Shown one piece after another: positions 20,706-29,363 of a DNA stretch of 29,363 bases. The first letter of the stretch is position 1. The number at the start of each line of letters is the position of its first letter. Source of the stretch: a virus. The notes under the pieces were generated by a model. That model was not told where the DNA came from, made no database searches, and worked only from the letters and a program-made list of their open reading frames with translations. The stretch is from positions 1 to 29,363 of the IMG/VR virus record IMGVR_UViG_3300009149_000193; one strand, written 5' to 3'. The translations under genes were made by a program, and so were the position numbers.

Positions 20706-21221
20706 ATGAGCAAAGATTTCTCAGTCAAGATCAACCGCAAGGCTGTCAAGTTCGGGAAACTGGGTCATAGGTTTCGCGTTCAGGCCTCTGTGGAAATCAG
20801 AAAGCATCGCGCTGCTGCCTTCAAGGAGTTCGTGGGCAACCTGCCTGCTGATCCTGCCGCGATGATTACGCAGACTAATGTTGCCCTGGACACGTACATG
20901 AATGGGGTGATTATCAAGGATGAGGACATCAACAGGTGGACTGGTACTCCAGAGGGGCTGCAATTTGCGTTTGGCCTTTCAATCAGGAAAGCCAACCCCG
21001 ATATGAAGGACGAAGAAGTCGAGGAGATGTACGACGAACTCGACAACAAGGGCATGGCCGATCTTCGCGACTTCTGGATGTCTGGACTTCAGGGATCGGT
21101 CTGGGATGACCTTATGGATAGGGCATTAGCTACAATTACTGAAGGACTCAAGAAAGACCTTGAGACTGAAGCTTCTGAAGATGCAGATCCTGATAGCGCC
21201 GGGACCGGCGCTGGAGACTAA
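20706..21221 (+). CDS. Putative tail assembly chaperone before the tape measure
   Basis: 171 residues, acidic and helical in the C-terminal two thirds (PDMKDEEVEEMYDELDNKGM), with a basic N-terminus. It directly precedes the tape measure, the usual place of a tail assembly chaperone. AAGGAAC precedes the ATG. The last codons (DSAGTGAGD) are low complexity and carry the AGCGCC palindrome, ending in the GGAG that serves as the ribosome binding site of the tape measure. Family not confirmed. Confidence 0.52.
   Translation: MSKDFSVKINRKAVKFGKLGHRFRVQASVEIRKHRAAAFKEFVGNLPADPAAMITQTNVALDTYMNGVIIKDEDINRWTGTPEGLQFAFGLSIRKANPDMKDEEVEEMYDELDNKGMADLRDFWMSGLQGSVWDDLMDRALATITEGLKKDLETEASEDADPDSAGTGAGD
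21195..21212. repeat. 18-bp palindrome, copy 3, identical to copy 1
   Basis: AGCGCCGG-GA-CCGGCGCT, the same 18 bases as 275-292. It is followed at once by GGAG, the ribosome binding site of the tape measure gene (ATG at 21224). Confidence 0.85.
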
Positions 21222-21223
21222 GA

Positions 21224-24200
21224 ATGGCCAGAGGACAATCAATTGCCAGTGCTCACGTAGACTTCTCGGCTGAGGGTCTGCCTGAGCTGCTGAAGGGCGT
21301 GAAAACTGCTGCTCATGCGTTGAGCGAACTGAAGCCACCTAGAATCATCGACGCTGCCCAGGCAAAGAAAATCGCAGATTTCCTGAATAAAGGAACTAAC
21401 GCAAATAAAAGACTGGCTGCGGACTTACGGGACCGACTAAGGAAGGGCCAGACAGAGTTCAGGACATCCTCGTTTGGCGGACTAAAGGATGCGCTCTTTG
21501 ATAAAAGAGCACTTGATGATGGGTTTCGCCAGTATGAGTCTCAGGCTAATAAAGCGCATGTGATTGACGAAAGGAGAAAGAAGGACCTGAAGGAGATTGC
21601 TGGTTTTGTCAACCGGCAGTTTGTGGGAAATATTAACGACCCAGCACTTCCTAAGGGAACCAAAGAGTCTGTCAGGTTCTCTGGCGCTGGCGGAACGCTT
21701 CCGATGCGTGAATCTCTCTTAGATCAAAGAGAGGGCTTCGAAGAAAAAAGAGGGCGGTTCAGAAGCGGCGACATCCACCGAGATCCAGTTGCATTTCTCG
21801 ACACGACAATCAAGGCTGGAAATGCATCTGGAGATCTCACAAGGGGATCAGAATACGAAACCTTCCTAAAGGCGATGCGAGAGCAGACAGTCGTCTCGGA
21901 AGGCGACAGTGAGGCCGTTACGCGAGTTGCACGCATTGCTGAACAGCAGATGTCAACTCTTGCTGGCGATACTGGCGCTATTCGCCTCTCGCAGAGATTC
22001 CAGGGTCAGTCTGACGAAAGACAGGGGAGGCAGGGCGAGCGAGAATCGCTTCGAGCTGATTCTGCCGACTTTGCGATGATGGGCATAGAGCAGGTCCACG
22101 CACAGCAGGACGGCACGCTCCCAGAAGACATTAGCGCGGAATTATCAAAACTGGCCGACGACACTGCTGATAATATCTCAAAGCAGCGCAAGCAGATTAC
22201 AGGCAGGTACTATGACGATCTAAAGCAAAGCCTGCTTTACGACCTGGCCGATGGAGATATTAATGATCGCCAGTTCGAAACAAGGATCGCCCGAGTAGGC
22301 GAGTCGCAATCAAGACTAAACAAAAGAAACTCTGGCGTTAACCAGAGGACGAACGACAGAGCAAACATCGGAGGAATGATTAGCGAGGACGTTGCTCGTG
22401 TAGACGCCGAGGGATTCCTGCCGAGTGAGCGGCTGCAACAGTTTAGCATGGTAGCGAAAGACGTGTTCGACAAGTTGGAGATCCATCTGGAAAACGCCCT
22501 GACTCGACCATACGACGCGCAGAGAGAGATGATACTTAGAAACGCAGTGATCGAACAAAATACCCACGGAACGGTTGATGAGGAGCAATTAAGACAAGAC
22601 CTGGAACGTAATGACCGCGCAGAGGGTCGCAACCGAAAACGCAATGAAGGGCTAACTGGTAGAGCGTTATCGGAAGAAAATATAGAACGGATTATAAATG
22701 ATGATTTTGGACAGGTTGCGGGTATAGCTGATCCCAATGAGCAGATCGCCCAATTCGGTATATTTGCAAAGCAGGTTTACTCTGAACTTGAGCAAAAGCT
22801 GGAGACGGCCCTCACTCAGCCATTTGACGCGCAGAGAGAGGCGATACTTAGAAACGCAGAGATCGAATCGAGAAGTCACCCTGCAGGAACAGTTGACGAG
22901 GAGCAACTAAAACAAGAGCTTGACCACGTCAACAGGCAGGAATCTCGCGCAAGAGAAAGAGACTCGATAGTCAGCAGTCTCCAGTCGGACGCCGACGACA
23001 TACAGGGAAGCGGCTCTGTTAGAGTCGCTAATCTGGAACGTGAAATTGCAGCGTTAGAGGAGATACGGAGACTGCGAGGCGGCAACGCTGACGTGGATGC
23101 AAGAGTCAATGAGGACATTGCTCTTAAGGAATCGCAGCTTCCAATCCTTAGAAACCTAGACCATGCAGAAAGTGAAGCCAAAGGTCTTGTTACGCAGATG
23201 AACAATTTGCGTAATGCAGGAAATCAGGCCACGCCTGCATACAGGGCCCTCGAAATGCAGCTGCGAGACAATATTCGCCAGACCGCAGAGCTTAATGCGG
23301 CAACCGGAGGATTTAACTCAGCAGCACATGCAGCATCTCAGGGGCAGCGTCGATACACATTCATGATGCAGCAAGGCTCGTACGCAGTACAGGACTTTGT
23401 CCAGGTTATCGGACAGACTGGCCTGAGTGGTGCTCTCCGTGCGTCTGCTAACAACGTAGCTCAGGTTGCAGCCACGTTCGGAACAATGGGCGGTGCGATC
23501 GCCAGTGCTGGTATTACCATTCTGATGATTGGTATCGCAGAAGCCATAACTGCTATGGGAAATAGCTCTGAAGACACATCTAAAAAGATTGAGAAGTTGA
23601 CCAGTAGGCTTGAGGGCCTTTTATCATTGCAACAACAATTACAGAAAGGAAGAGTAGATATAATCAAAGGGGACGACACTCTTGGTGTGTCTACAGCAAT
23701 GGGGTTCTCAAAAACAGCATCCGAAAAGGACCAAGAAGCTAAAAAGCTAAGACAAAATGCCAGTGTCGGTTATGACCAGGTAGCCGATGAGATGGCCGAG
23801 ATAGGCTTAAGCCACTCCCTGAATGTTCTGAGTACTGGCTATCAAAACCTAGACAATATGCTGAACAATATTTTAACGCTTGGCTATGCGTCAGAGGCAG
23901 GGGGTATTAACGATAGTGATAACTCGGGCACAGACACGTTTGAAGAAAGGATAATTCGCATATCCCTAATGGATGGGCAGGCTGCTGCCAAGGAAGAGGC
24001 TGCCAGACTATCTGTTAATGCTGGTCCGCAGCAATCAAAGAAAATGAACGACCTTGCCGATATTGATTCTGCTACATACGAAGGAAAAAAGAAGCTTCTC
24101 GATGAAATGCACAGGAGGCTCGAACTAGAAGAAAAACAAAAAACGCAAATAGAAGACATGATTAAGATTAATGAGCAGGCCGGACAGGCCGACAGGGAGG

Positions 24201-25657
24201 CTGCTGCGGCAACACGCCTGTTTAAAGAGGCCATCGTCAAGGCTGCCGAAAGACTAAAAGATTTCGCTTCAGGAAGATCTGGCCAAATGGGGTTTGGATC
24301 AGGAGAAGCTAACCTTGCAGATGCCGAAAGACTATCAGCCAGTCTTGTAGAGACAAGAGCAAACATAAAAGCGACCGAAGACCAAATGAAGGTTCTAGGA
24401 CCCAAGCATAAAGACTATGGCAAGCTTAAAGACAAACGAGACGATCTTCAATCACTGGCCGATCAAACTGGAGCTGGGATAGATAAATTCCTTCTGGCTG
24501 GCGGGTCGTTCGGTCAAAAAGAGACGCAAAGAGTCGACGCGATTGAGGCGAAATACGCCGACCAGTTGTCTCTTAACGCCGCAGAGACTGACCCGGTCCG
24601 CAAAGCAGCCATGAATAAGCGGGCAAAAGAGCGTAGAGAATTCGAGCTGGACGAAGAACTGAGTTCTTCCAGCTTCAGCAGAAACAAGAGAGAGACTAAG
24701 GCTGAGTTTGATGCAAGGATTTTAGAGACATCAACTAAGGCCACTAACAGGTTTCCGGGCCACGTTGCGCGTGCAGAGATTAGCCGCAGAGACATAGAAG
24801 GCCAGAGAATATCCAGTGCAGACGCATCCTCCCTGGAAGGAAGTCTGACTGGGCTTCCTCCCTTAGTTAAGTCGATGCACGACCTTGACGCGCAGACTGA
24901 GCTGTCGAAAAACCAAATCGACAAGTGGGCTCACGTTCTCGGAAAGACGCCTGCACAAGTAGCGGCAGCCACTGCGGCTATGCAGAAGTGGATTGCAGCA
25001 CAGAGAGACATAGCCCGGCTCAGTGAAGCTGAGGCAAGGCTAAAGTCCAGTGGGCAATTCGGAGCCCTTGAAGCTGGCAATACTACGCTTGACTCTGCAC
25101 AGCAGGCTGTCAAAGAAGAGCGTATTGCGCGACTCAAGAAGATTGCTGAAGATGACGCAGCGGGCCGACTGACACCTGCCGAAAAGCAGGCCCGAACAGC
25201 GGAAACGCAATCTCAATTCGCCGACGACATGGCAAAGGCTATAAGGCAGGATAAATTCAGTGACCTGTCACAGGACGCAAGCCTGGCCGACCGCCTTGCC
25301 CAGGCAGATGGTGATTTCAGCATTGAGGACCAGAGGGCCAAGATAAGGCGAGACCTTGAAGTCAAGAAGGCTGAGATTGAAGCCAATGTTGATACTGGGA
25401 ACGCAGAGCAGATGGACGAAGCGCGGAAGCTGATCGCAGGAGAGGCTATGATAGCTGGCGTTAAGGAAGCGGCACTTCAAAACGCTCCCGTTGGCGTGTC
25501 TGACATTGGGAGCCTGCACACACAGATACAGACATCACTCAAGGGCGACAAGCAATTTGACGCCATAGTTGAAGGCAACGCGATACTTACCAAGATCAAC
25601 AACGGCATCGGCGCTCTGGTTGCTGACTTCAGCACTGGTGGAAGGATCGGTCCATGA
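21224..25657 (+). CDS. Tail tape measure protein
   Basis: 1477 residues, by far the longest gene. Nearly all helix, with long charged coiled-coil regions in both halves and one hydrophobic segment at about 755-785 (ATFGTMGGAIASAGITILMI), as in tape measures that insert into the host membrane for DNA entry. At about 0.15 nm per residue, this length predicts a tail near 220 nm. Residues about 402-475 and 506-580 are a tandem duplication with a period of 104 residues (both contain FDAQRE/YDAQRE and GTVDEEQL). The GGAG ribosome binding site stands directly behind a palindrome. No peptidase motif was recognised. It overlaps the next gene by four bases. Confidence 0.9.
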   Translation: MARGQSIASAHVDFSAEGLPELLKGVKTAAHALSELKPPRIIDAAQAKKIADFLNKGTNANKRLAADLRDRLRKGQTEFRTSSFGGLKDALFDKRALDDGFRQYESQANKAHVIDERRKKDLKEIAGFVNRQFVGNINDPALPKGTKESVRFSGAGGTLPMRESLLDQREGFEEKRGRFRSGDIHRDPVAFLDTTIKAGNASGDLTRGSEYETFLKAMREQTVVSEGDSEAVTRVARIAEQQMSTLAGDTGAIRLSQRFQGQSDERQGRQGERESLRADSADFAMMGIEQVHAQQDGTLPEDISAELSKLADDTADNISKQRKQITGRYYDDLKQSLLYDLADGDINDRQFETRIARVGESQSRLNKRNSGVNQRTNDRANIGGMISEDVARVDAEGFLPSERLQQFSMVAKDVFDKLEIHLENALTRPYDAQREMILRNAVIEQNTHGTVDEEQLRQDLERNDRAEGRNRKRNEGLTGRALSEENIERIINDDFGQVAGIADPNEQIAQFGIFAKQVYSELEQKLETALTQPFDAQREAILRNAEIESRSHPAGTVDEEQLKQELDHVNRQESRARERDSIVSSLQSDADDIQGSGSVRVANLEREIAALEEIRRLRGGNADVDARVNEDIALKESQLPILRNLDHAESEAKGLVTQMNNLRNAGNQATPAYRALEMQLRDNIRQTAELNAATGGFNSAAHAASQGQRRYTFMMQQGSYAVQDFVQVIGQTGLSGALRASANNVAQVAATFGTMGGAIASAGITILMIGIAEAITAMGNSSEDTSKKIEKLTSRLEGLLSLQQQLQKGRVDIIKGDDTLGVSTAMGFSKTASEKDQEAKKLRQNASVGYDQVADEMAEIGLSHSLNVLSTGYQNLDNMLNNILTLGYASEAGGINDSDNSGTDTFEERIIRISLMDGQAAAKEEAARLSVNAGPQQSKKMNDLADIDSATYEGKKKLLDEMHRRLELEEKQKTQIEDMIKINEQAGQADREAAAATRLFKEAIVKAAERLKDFASGRSGQMGFGSGEANLADAERLSASLVETRANIKATEDQMKVLGPKHKDYGKLKDKRDDLQSLADQTGAGIDKFLLAGGSFGQKETQRVDAIEAKYADQLSLNAAETDPVRKAAMNKRAKERREFELDEELSSSSFSRNKRETKAEFDARILETSTKATNRFPGHVARAEISRRDIEGQRISSADASSLEGSLTGLPPLVKSMHDLDAQTELSKNQIDKWAHVLGKTPAQVAAATAAMQKWIAAQRDIARLSEAEARLKSSGQFGALEAGNTTLDSAQQAVKEERIARLKKIAEDDAAGRLTPAEKQARTAETQSQFADDMAKAIRQDKFSDLSQDASLADRLAQADGDFSIEDQRAKIRRDLEVKKAEIEANVDTGNAEQMDEARKLIAGEAMIAGVKEAALQNAPVGVSDIGSLHTQIQTSLKGDKQFDAIVEGNAILTKINNGIGALVADFSTGGRIGP
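22430..22940 (+). repeat. Tandem duplication inside the tape measure gene
   Basis: Two related segments of about 74 residues are offset by 312 bases. A 42-base core (22514-22555 against 22826-22867) is identical at 39 positions, so at DNA level the copies remain very similar there. Confidence 0.75.
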
Positions 25658-26688
25658 CAGTAGTGCGTAACATAATGTCGCCAGGTATATCTGGTGAGAT
25701 CAACCCAACGGGCGGGTCGTTTGAAGTCATAGAACGTATCGCATGGGCTGATACTATTGCTCGGATTCGTGAGATCTTCCCGCTAAGCACATCCAGTTCA
25801 ATTGGCCTGCCTGAGGTCGACCCCTTCTTTGGGACCTATCGGGCTTCGTCCAATAGGATGCGAGCACAGGGAGCAGAGCCAAAGCAGATAGGGAAGAATA
25901 TCGGGTTTACTGCCGGTGTTCAGATTCCTGTGTACGACTATAACGTGTTTACGATCACGTATTCGTCCGCAGAGAATACGTACCCGGATAGCTCAGACAG
26001 CTCCACTAACGACCCCGTTCCGTTCCTGAGTCATAGCTGGAGCGCTGGCGGCGAAGTCGTAACGATGGAGAACACGGACATGCAGTGGAGCGGTGGCGCA
26101 AAAGCCAAGGCCCACGCCGCCGCGTCGAACGCAAACTTTATCGTGCCCACGATTGAGCATTCAATTACATGGCACAGAGTCAAAACTCCCCCATTTGAAG
26201 CGATTAGATCAGCACTGGGGAAAGTTAATGAAACAACAATGGATTTCGACACAGGAGTAAATATTTGGCCAGAGACACTGTTGTTTCTCGGAGCTGAATT
26301 AAACAGGGACATTCTCACCGATGGGACTCGGGCATGGCAGGTTGTGTATAAATTCAGTGAGCGAAGAGTCGATACTGGATATTCAACCGCCAACATCCAC
26401 GTAAGAGATGGGGTCGGACTCTGGATAATCGGAAATGTGTTTTACACACCTGGATATGGTGTCGGCCCCTCGTTTGAGGAAAATGGCCTACCTGTATCCA
26501 CATTGACTATCGGCGGGTGGAATCATTTCTTCAGACAGAAACAAGGATCCATTGGAGACCATAAACCAGGATTCTTCCGTTTGCATTTAGGCAATGGGCT
26601 GACAAATAATGATTCATTTTATTATCAAGAAGAGCACGCAGTCTTTAGGAAATACGAACTCCTCGACCTGTTTACGCAGGTGCCCTAA
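25654..26688 (+). CDS. Tail-tip protein following the tape measure (distal tail-like)
   Basis: 344 residues, beta-rich. The N-terminus (SFEVIERIAWADTIARIREI) is followed by blocks such as FTITYSSAENTYP, EHSITWHRVKTPPFEAIRSA and LGAELNRDILTDGTRAWQVV. It overlaps the tape measure by four bases (ATGA). The first gene after the tape measure in siphoviruses normally encodes the distal tail protein. The sequence gives no named family, so the role rests on position and on its beta character. Confidence 0.55.
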   Translation: MTVVRNIMSPGISGEINPTGGSFEVIERIAWADTIARIREIFPLSTSSSIGLPEVDPFFGTYRASSNRMRAQGAEPKQIGKNIGFTAGVQIPVYDYNVFTITYSSAENTYPDSSDSSTNDPVPFLSHSWSAGGEVVTMENTDMQWSGGAKAKAHAAASNANFIVPTIEHSITWHRVKTPPFEAIRSALGKVNETTMDFDTGVNIWPETLLFLGAELNRDILTDGTRAWQVVYKFSERRVDTGYSTANIHVRDGVGLWIIGNVFYTPGYGVGPSFEENGLPVSTLTIGGWNHFFRQKQGSIGDHKPGFFRLHLGNGLTNNDSFYYQEEHAVFRKYELLDLFTQVP

Positions 26689-28013
26689 TGGCTAAAGAGC
26701 AACTACCCAGAATCACCCCTGGCGATTCGATCTACAAGGTCCTTAGTGCGGACTACCAGGGAAAAATTGCAGATGGGCTACGCAGATTCAATCAGCTGCC
26801 TGTTGGCCAGTCGATGCGGTCTACGGGCACTGCGAACTTTATCCCGCCCCGAACAGAGGGTCCTGAGAAGGTAGTCACAGGAAAGCTTCTGGGAGATGTA
26901 GGACCCGGGACTGACGCCAAATACGGATATGAGACGGGCGTGATTGAGGTACAGGTATTCGATTACGATGAGGGCCGACCTGATGACCAGGACGACGAGA
27001 GGCGATTCGAGATAGTCGACTACGACGTTTCACTTAATGTGATAACAATAACAGGCCTGCATGCAAGTAAGTTTCCAAAAAGACACGAGCTATGGCTGAG
27101 GGACTCAGAAGACAACAATGGGTCCACAAGAGACGGAACATACAGCGTCAATGTGGCCACAGACGTAATTGCTTCATCTGTAACAGAAATAGAGGTTTAC
27201 GAAACAATACCGTCGATAATAGATCCAGCTACATCCGAGGAACTCGTCAAGGGAAAGTTGTGGCTGTGGAGTTCGTACGAGCTGACAGAGACCGTTGATT
27301 ATAGAATGGTAGTCAACCGCAGCTCTTCTTCGTTCAGTAAGGACGATCTGGTTGAGGTATTCTGGGTTGACGATGAGTATCTGATGTTTGGAGCCAAGTC
27401 CCCTCCATCAAATACGATGCAGGTCGGAATGGCCTTGGACAACATTGGCGGACAGTATTCCTACACGGAATCATTCACTGACCCCGAAACAAACGTGACA
27501 AGCAATGTCCGGTACTACGAGGCTGGCGTTGGCAGGGTCAAGCCGTTCAAGTTGGACGAAAACCAAACGTACCCGGATCGAGATATCTTCAAGTATGACA
27601 TCTCGGACCTTGTTGACGGATCGGCCACAAATGGCCAGATCATCATCTCTGGGAATGTAATCAATCACTTCGGCTCTAACTTCGACTTGACTGCCTTTCC
27701 GGAGATACCGGGACACACAGTTACCGCGATCGACTCATCCAGTCTGACCGGAAAGTACGAGGTCCTGAAGGCGGAATACAATTCGTCGAACAACACGACG
27801 GAGATTACGACCGCCGAGGCGATCGGGGCCGCTATCGTGGACGGCAACAGGGTGATAGACGGCCAGATTGTCATGCCGGGGTGGTCGAGAATGCAGGAAG
27901 ACTCCACCAGCGTCTACGTGGTCAACAGGTCTAACCGGGCAATCCGAACCGGCACGATCGTGCATTACATGCATGACGGACATGAATATCGCATCCTTGC
28001 AGTGGAGTGTTAA
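26688..28013 (+). CDS. Tail-tip / baseplate protein
   Basis: 441 residues, beta-rich, rich in Asp, Ser and Thr. It starts within the last base of the previous stop (TAATG). The central region (VDYDVSLNVITITGLHASKF; EVFWVDDEYLMFGAKSPPSN) and a C-terminal segment with YVVNRSNRAIRTGTIVHYMH look like consecutive beta domains. No family recognised. Position suggests a component of the tail tip or an adaptor for receptor-binding proteins. Confidence 0.52.
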   Translation: MAKEQLPRITPGDSIYKVLSADYQGKIADGLRRFNQLPVGQSMRSTGTANFIPPRTEGPEKVVTGKLLGDVGPGTDAKYGYETGVIEVQVFDYDEGRPDDQDDERRFEIVDYDVSLNVITITGLHASKFPKRHELWLRDSEDNNGSTRDGTYSVNVATDVIASSVTEIEVYETIPSIIDPATSEELVKGKLWLWSSYELTETVDYRMVVNRSSSSFSKDDLVEVFWVDDEYLMFGAKSPPSNTMQVGMALDNIGGQYSYTESFTDPETNVTSNVRYYEAGVGRVKPFKLDENQTYPDRDIFKYDISDLVDGSATNGQIIISGNVINHFGSNFDLTAFPEIPGHTVTAIDSSSLTGKYEVLKAEYNSSNNTTEITTAEAIGAAIVDGNRVIDGQIVMPGWSRMQEDSTSVYVVNRSNRAIRTGTIVHYMHDGHEYRILAVEC

Positions 28014-29363
28014 ATGCCTGGCTGTTGTGGAGACTGCAACGGAAGAGGCAGGGTCCGTGTCATCTTCAATCCCTGCCCAGACGCAACGGGCCCGTCGGGT
28101 GACGTGCGACTGGACGAACTTGCTACGTCTGGAGCGCATGAGTTCTGGCCCGATTATACCGAGGATGAGGACGAGCAGGACGGCCCGGGTGAGCTGGACG
28201 GGTTCGGACATTGCATCTCATCTGCCGTGTCGGGTGACTGGAAAATCGAATACGGGTTTGGGTTCAGGGACGAGATTTCCTTCTCGCCAGTCGATACGGA
28301 ATACCGAATCATCTTCAAGAAGGGCAACGGTATCCGCGGGTTCGTATCAGTAGAGCTGATTAGCTCTGACCCGATAGAGTACGAAGTTACGTTCACGGGC
28401 ATTGCCCTCTGTATTCAGAATGTGGTTACTGTTTCTGGAGACGATGACGACAATGTAGTGTCCGATCTGTCTTTCGTGAACACGTCGGCCCCTGACAAGT
28501 CGACGTGGCGGCTCATTCCGGCAATCCTCGTCCGGCCTGGCGGAGGTGGAATCTTCCAGAACTTCGCTGGCTCGTATCTCGAAATTGATGGGGTCGTTCT
28601 GTACGGAGGGTTCCCGGTCAATGTATTCGGGCTATACGAAGGGCAGCCACCACCGCCTGTTGAGGATATTGTCGCAGTATTCGAAAATTCCGGATGGAGC
28701 GTCTCGGGAGTACCTGACAGGTACGCCAACTCTCAGTACGTGTACTCTCGAACCTTGGGCATTGACCGATCCGGGTTCGACTGGGAGCAAATGGTCGTAC
28801 TAGCTGATGAATGTGTTGCCAGATACAACAAATCGCTGCTTGACTCTACAGCCATCCGGACTGGACGCTGCCAGTCAAAGGTGGTCACTCTGTCAACGAA
28901 GACAATCCCTGTCATTGCTGCCATGAACGATGGAAAGTGGCATCTGCAGCATAACGATTTCAGAGACCCAGCTAATCCTGTTTACAGTCACTATTTCGAG
29001 TCTCCTGTTGCTGCGATCGAGTGTACTATTCCGACAATCGAGGACAGGGAAGGGAATACTCACGCCTATCAGGACCTTATGTATTACGTGCTGGACGACT
29101 CGGACCCGGCATCGTTGCCGGATTACTCTGGAGCGAGCGGGCGGATTCAGGTCCGGTACTTCATGGGCGTCGACCTGAACAATACAGTATGGTGCGAAAT
29201 ACACATCAGGGATTTCAATGCTCCCCTTCGTGATCTCCGAACCGATTCTGGCACTAATGTCTCTCACGATGTATGGAGATACGAATCTGACTCTCCATGG
29301 GACTACGCAGACAGCGTCGTGACATGCTCTTTTCGCAACTACAGAAACGGCTACGATGGGATA
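28014..29363 (+). CDS. Large tail-tip protein, N-terminal part (runs off right edge)
   Basis: The frame is open for exactly 450 codons to the last base of the window. The ATG abuts the preceding TAA, with GGAG seven bases upstream. The N-terminus is MPGCCGDCNGRGRVRVIFNP; CCGDC could bind metal. The rest is beta-rich and acidic, including FVSVELISSDPIEYEVTFTG and VYSHYFESPVAAIECTIPTI. No lytic or receptor-binding family is recognised. Being the last gene seen after two tail-tip genes, it is probably a further tail-tip or adhesin component. Its true length is unknown. Confidence 0.62.
   Translation, partial: MPGCCGDCNGRGRVRVIFNPCPDATGPSGDVRLDELATSGAHEFWPDYTEDEDEQDGPGELDGFGHCISSAVSGDWKIEYGFGFRDEISFSPVDTEYRIIFKKGNGIRGFVSVELISSDPIEYEVTFTGIALCIQNVVTVSGDDDDNVVSDLSFVNTSAPDKSTWRLIPAILVRPGGGGIFQNFAGSYLEIDGVVLYGGFPVNVFGLYEGQPPPPVEDIVAVFENSGWSVSGVPDRYANSQYVYSRTLGIDRSGFDWEQMVVLADECVARYNKSLLDSTAIRTGRCQSKVVTLSTKTIPVIAAMNDGKWHLQHNDFRDPANPVYSHYFESPVAAIECTIPTIEDREGNTHAYQDLMYYVLDDSDPASLPDYSGASGRIQVRYFMGVDLNNTVWCEIHIRDFNAPLRDLRTDSGTNVSHDVWRYESDSPWDYADSVVTCSFRNYRNGYDGI

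Noticed and set aside
20640-20720. Programmed frameshift joining the two tail assembly genes
   Set aside because: The genes are separated by nine bases, the second has its own AAGGAAC site, and no slippery heptamer is seen at the end of the first.
21491-21510. GCTCTTT-AAAGAGC hairpin early in the tape measure gene
   Set aside because: Short AT-rich stem within coding sequence, no following T run and no repeat elsewhere noticed; likely chance.

Overview
The window is part of the genome (or prophage) of a tailed double-stranded DNA phage with a long non-contractile tail (siphovirus type). The evidence is an ordered head-to-tail run on the + strand from about 7.0 kb to the right edge: portal, S78/XkdF-type prohead protease, scaffold-like protein, HK97-fold major capsid protein, connector and closure proteins, gp10-like protein, tail completion protein, tail tube protein, tail-assembly proteins, a 1477-residue tape measure and tail-tip proteins. 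The host cannot be named. Genes mostly carry GGAG/AGGAG-type ribosome binding sites, so the host uses Shine-Dalgarno initiation. The mixture of protein families recalls environmental (possibly planctomycete) phages, but that is only an impression. No terminase, lysis, replication, integrase or tRNA gene is visible.

Left arm (1-6782, all minus strand, read right to left): a dense run of mostly small overlapping genes starts at a candidate promoter near 6.83 kb. It encodes a small protein, a ParB-type protein, an HNH homing endonuclease, a frame-broken D12 adenine methyltransferase, several unknown small proteins, a short cytosine methyltransferase-like protein, a small membrane protein and a second ParB-like (DGQHRL) protein. 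A terminator-like hairpin follows, then an excisionase-type DNA-binding protein joined by an ATGA overlap to a sulfotransferase-like gene that leaves the window at base 1.

Right arm (7.0-29.36 kb, + strand except one gene): a coiled-coil protein stands where terminase is often found, followed by portal. A minus-strand ribbon-helix-helix-like gene (8676-9410) interrupts the head cluster between portal and protease. Between the protease and the scaffold lie two large beta-rich fiber- or decoration-like genes and two tiny ones, an insertion of about 3.7 kb in a normally compact assembly module. The scaffold has its own candidate promoter and the capsid gene is followed by a terminator-like hairpin. 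A second terminator precedes the connector and tail genes. The last gene runs off the right edge.

The main points to check are: (i) the D12 methyltransferase is split by extra bases exactly before its GGK motif; (ii) an AGCGCC-N6-GGCGCT palindrome occurs three times at gene junctions, twice directly against the next gene's ribosome binding site; (iii) a fiber repeat is identical in protein over 28 residues but 21 of 28 codons differ; (iv) one 12-bp palindrome supplies the ribosome binding site for two divergent genes; (v) fiber-like genes separate protease from scaffold; (vi) a sulfotransferase-like gene lies behind an attenuator-like leader.
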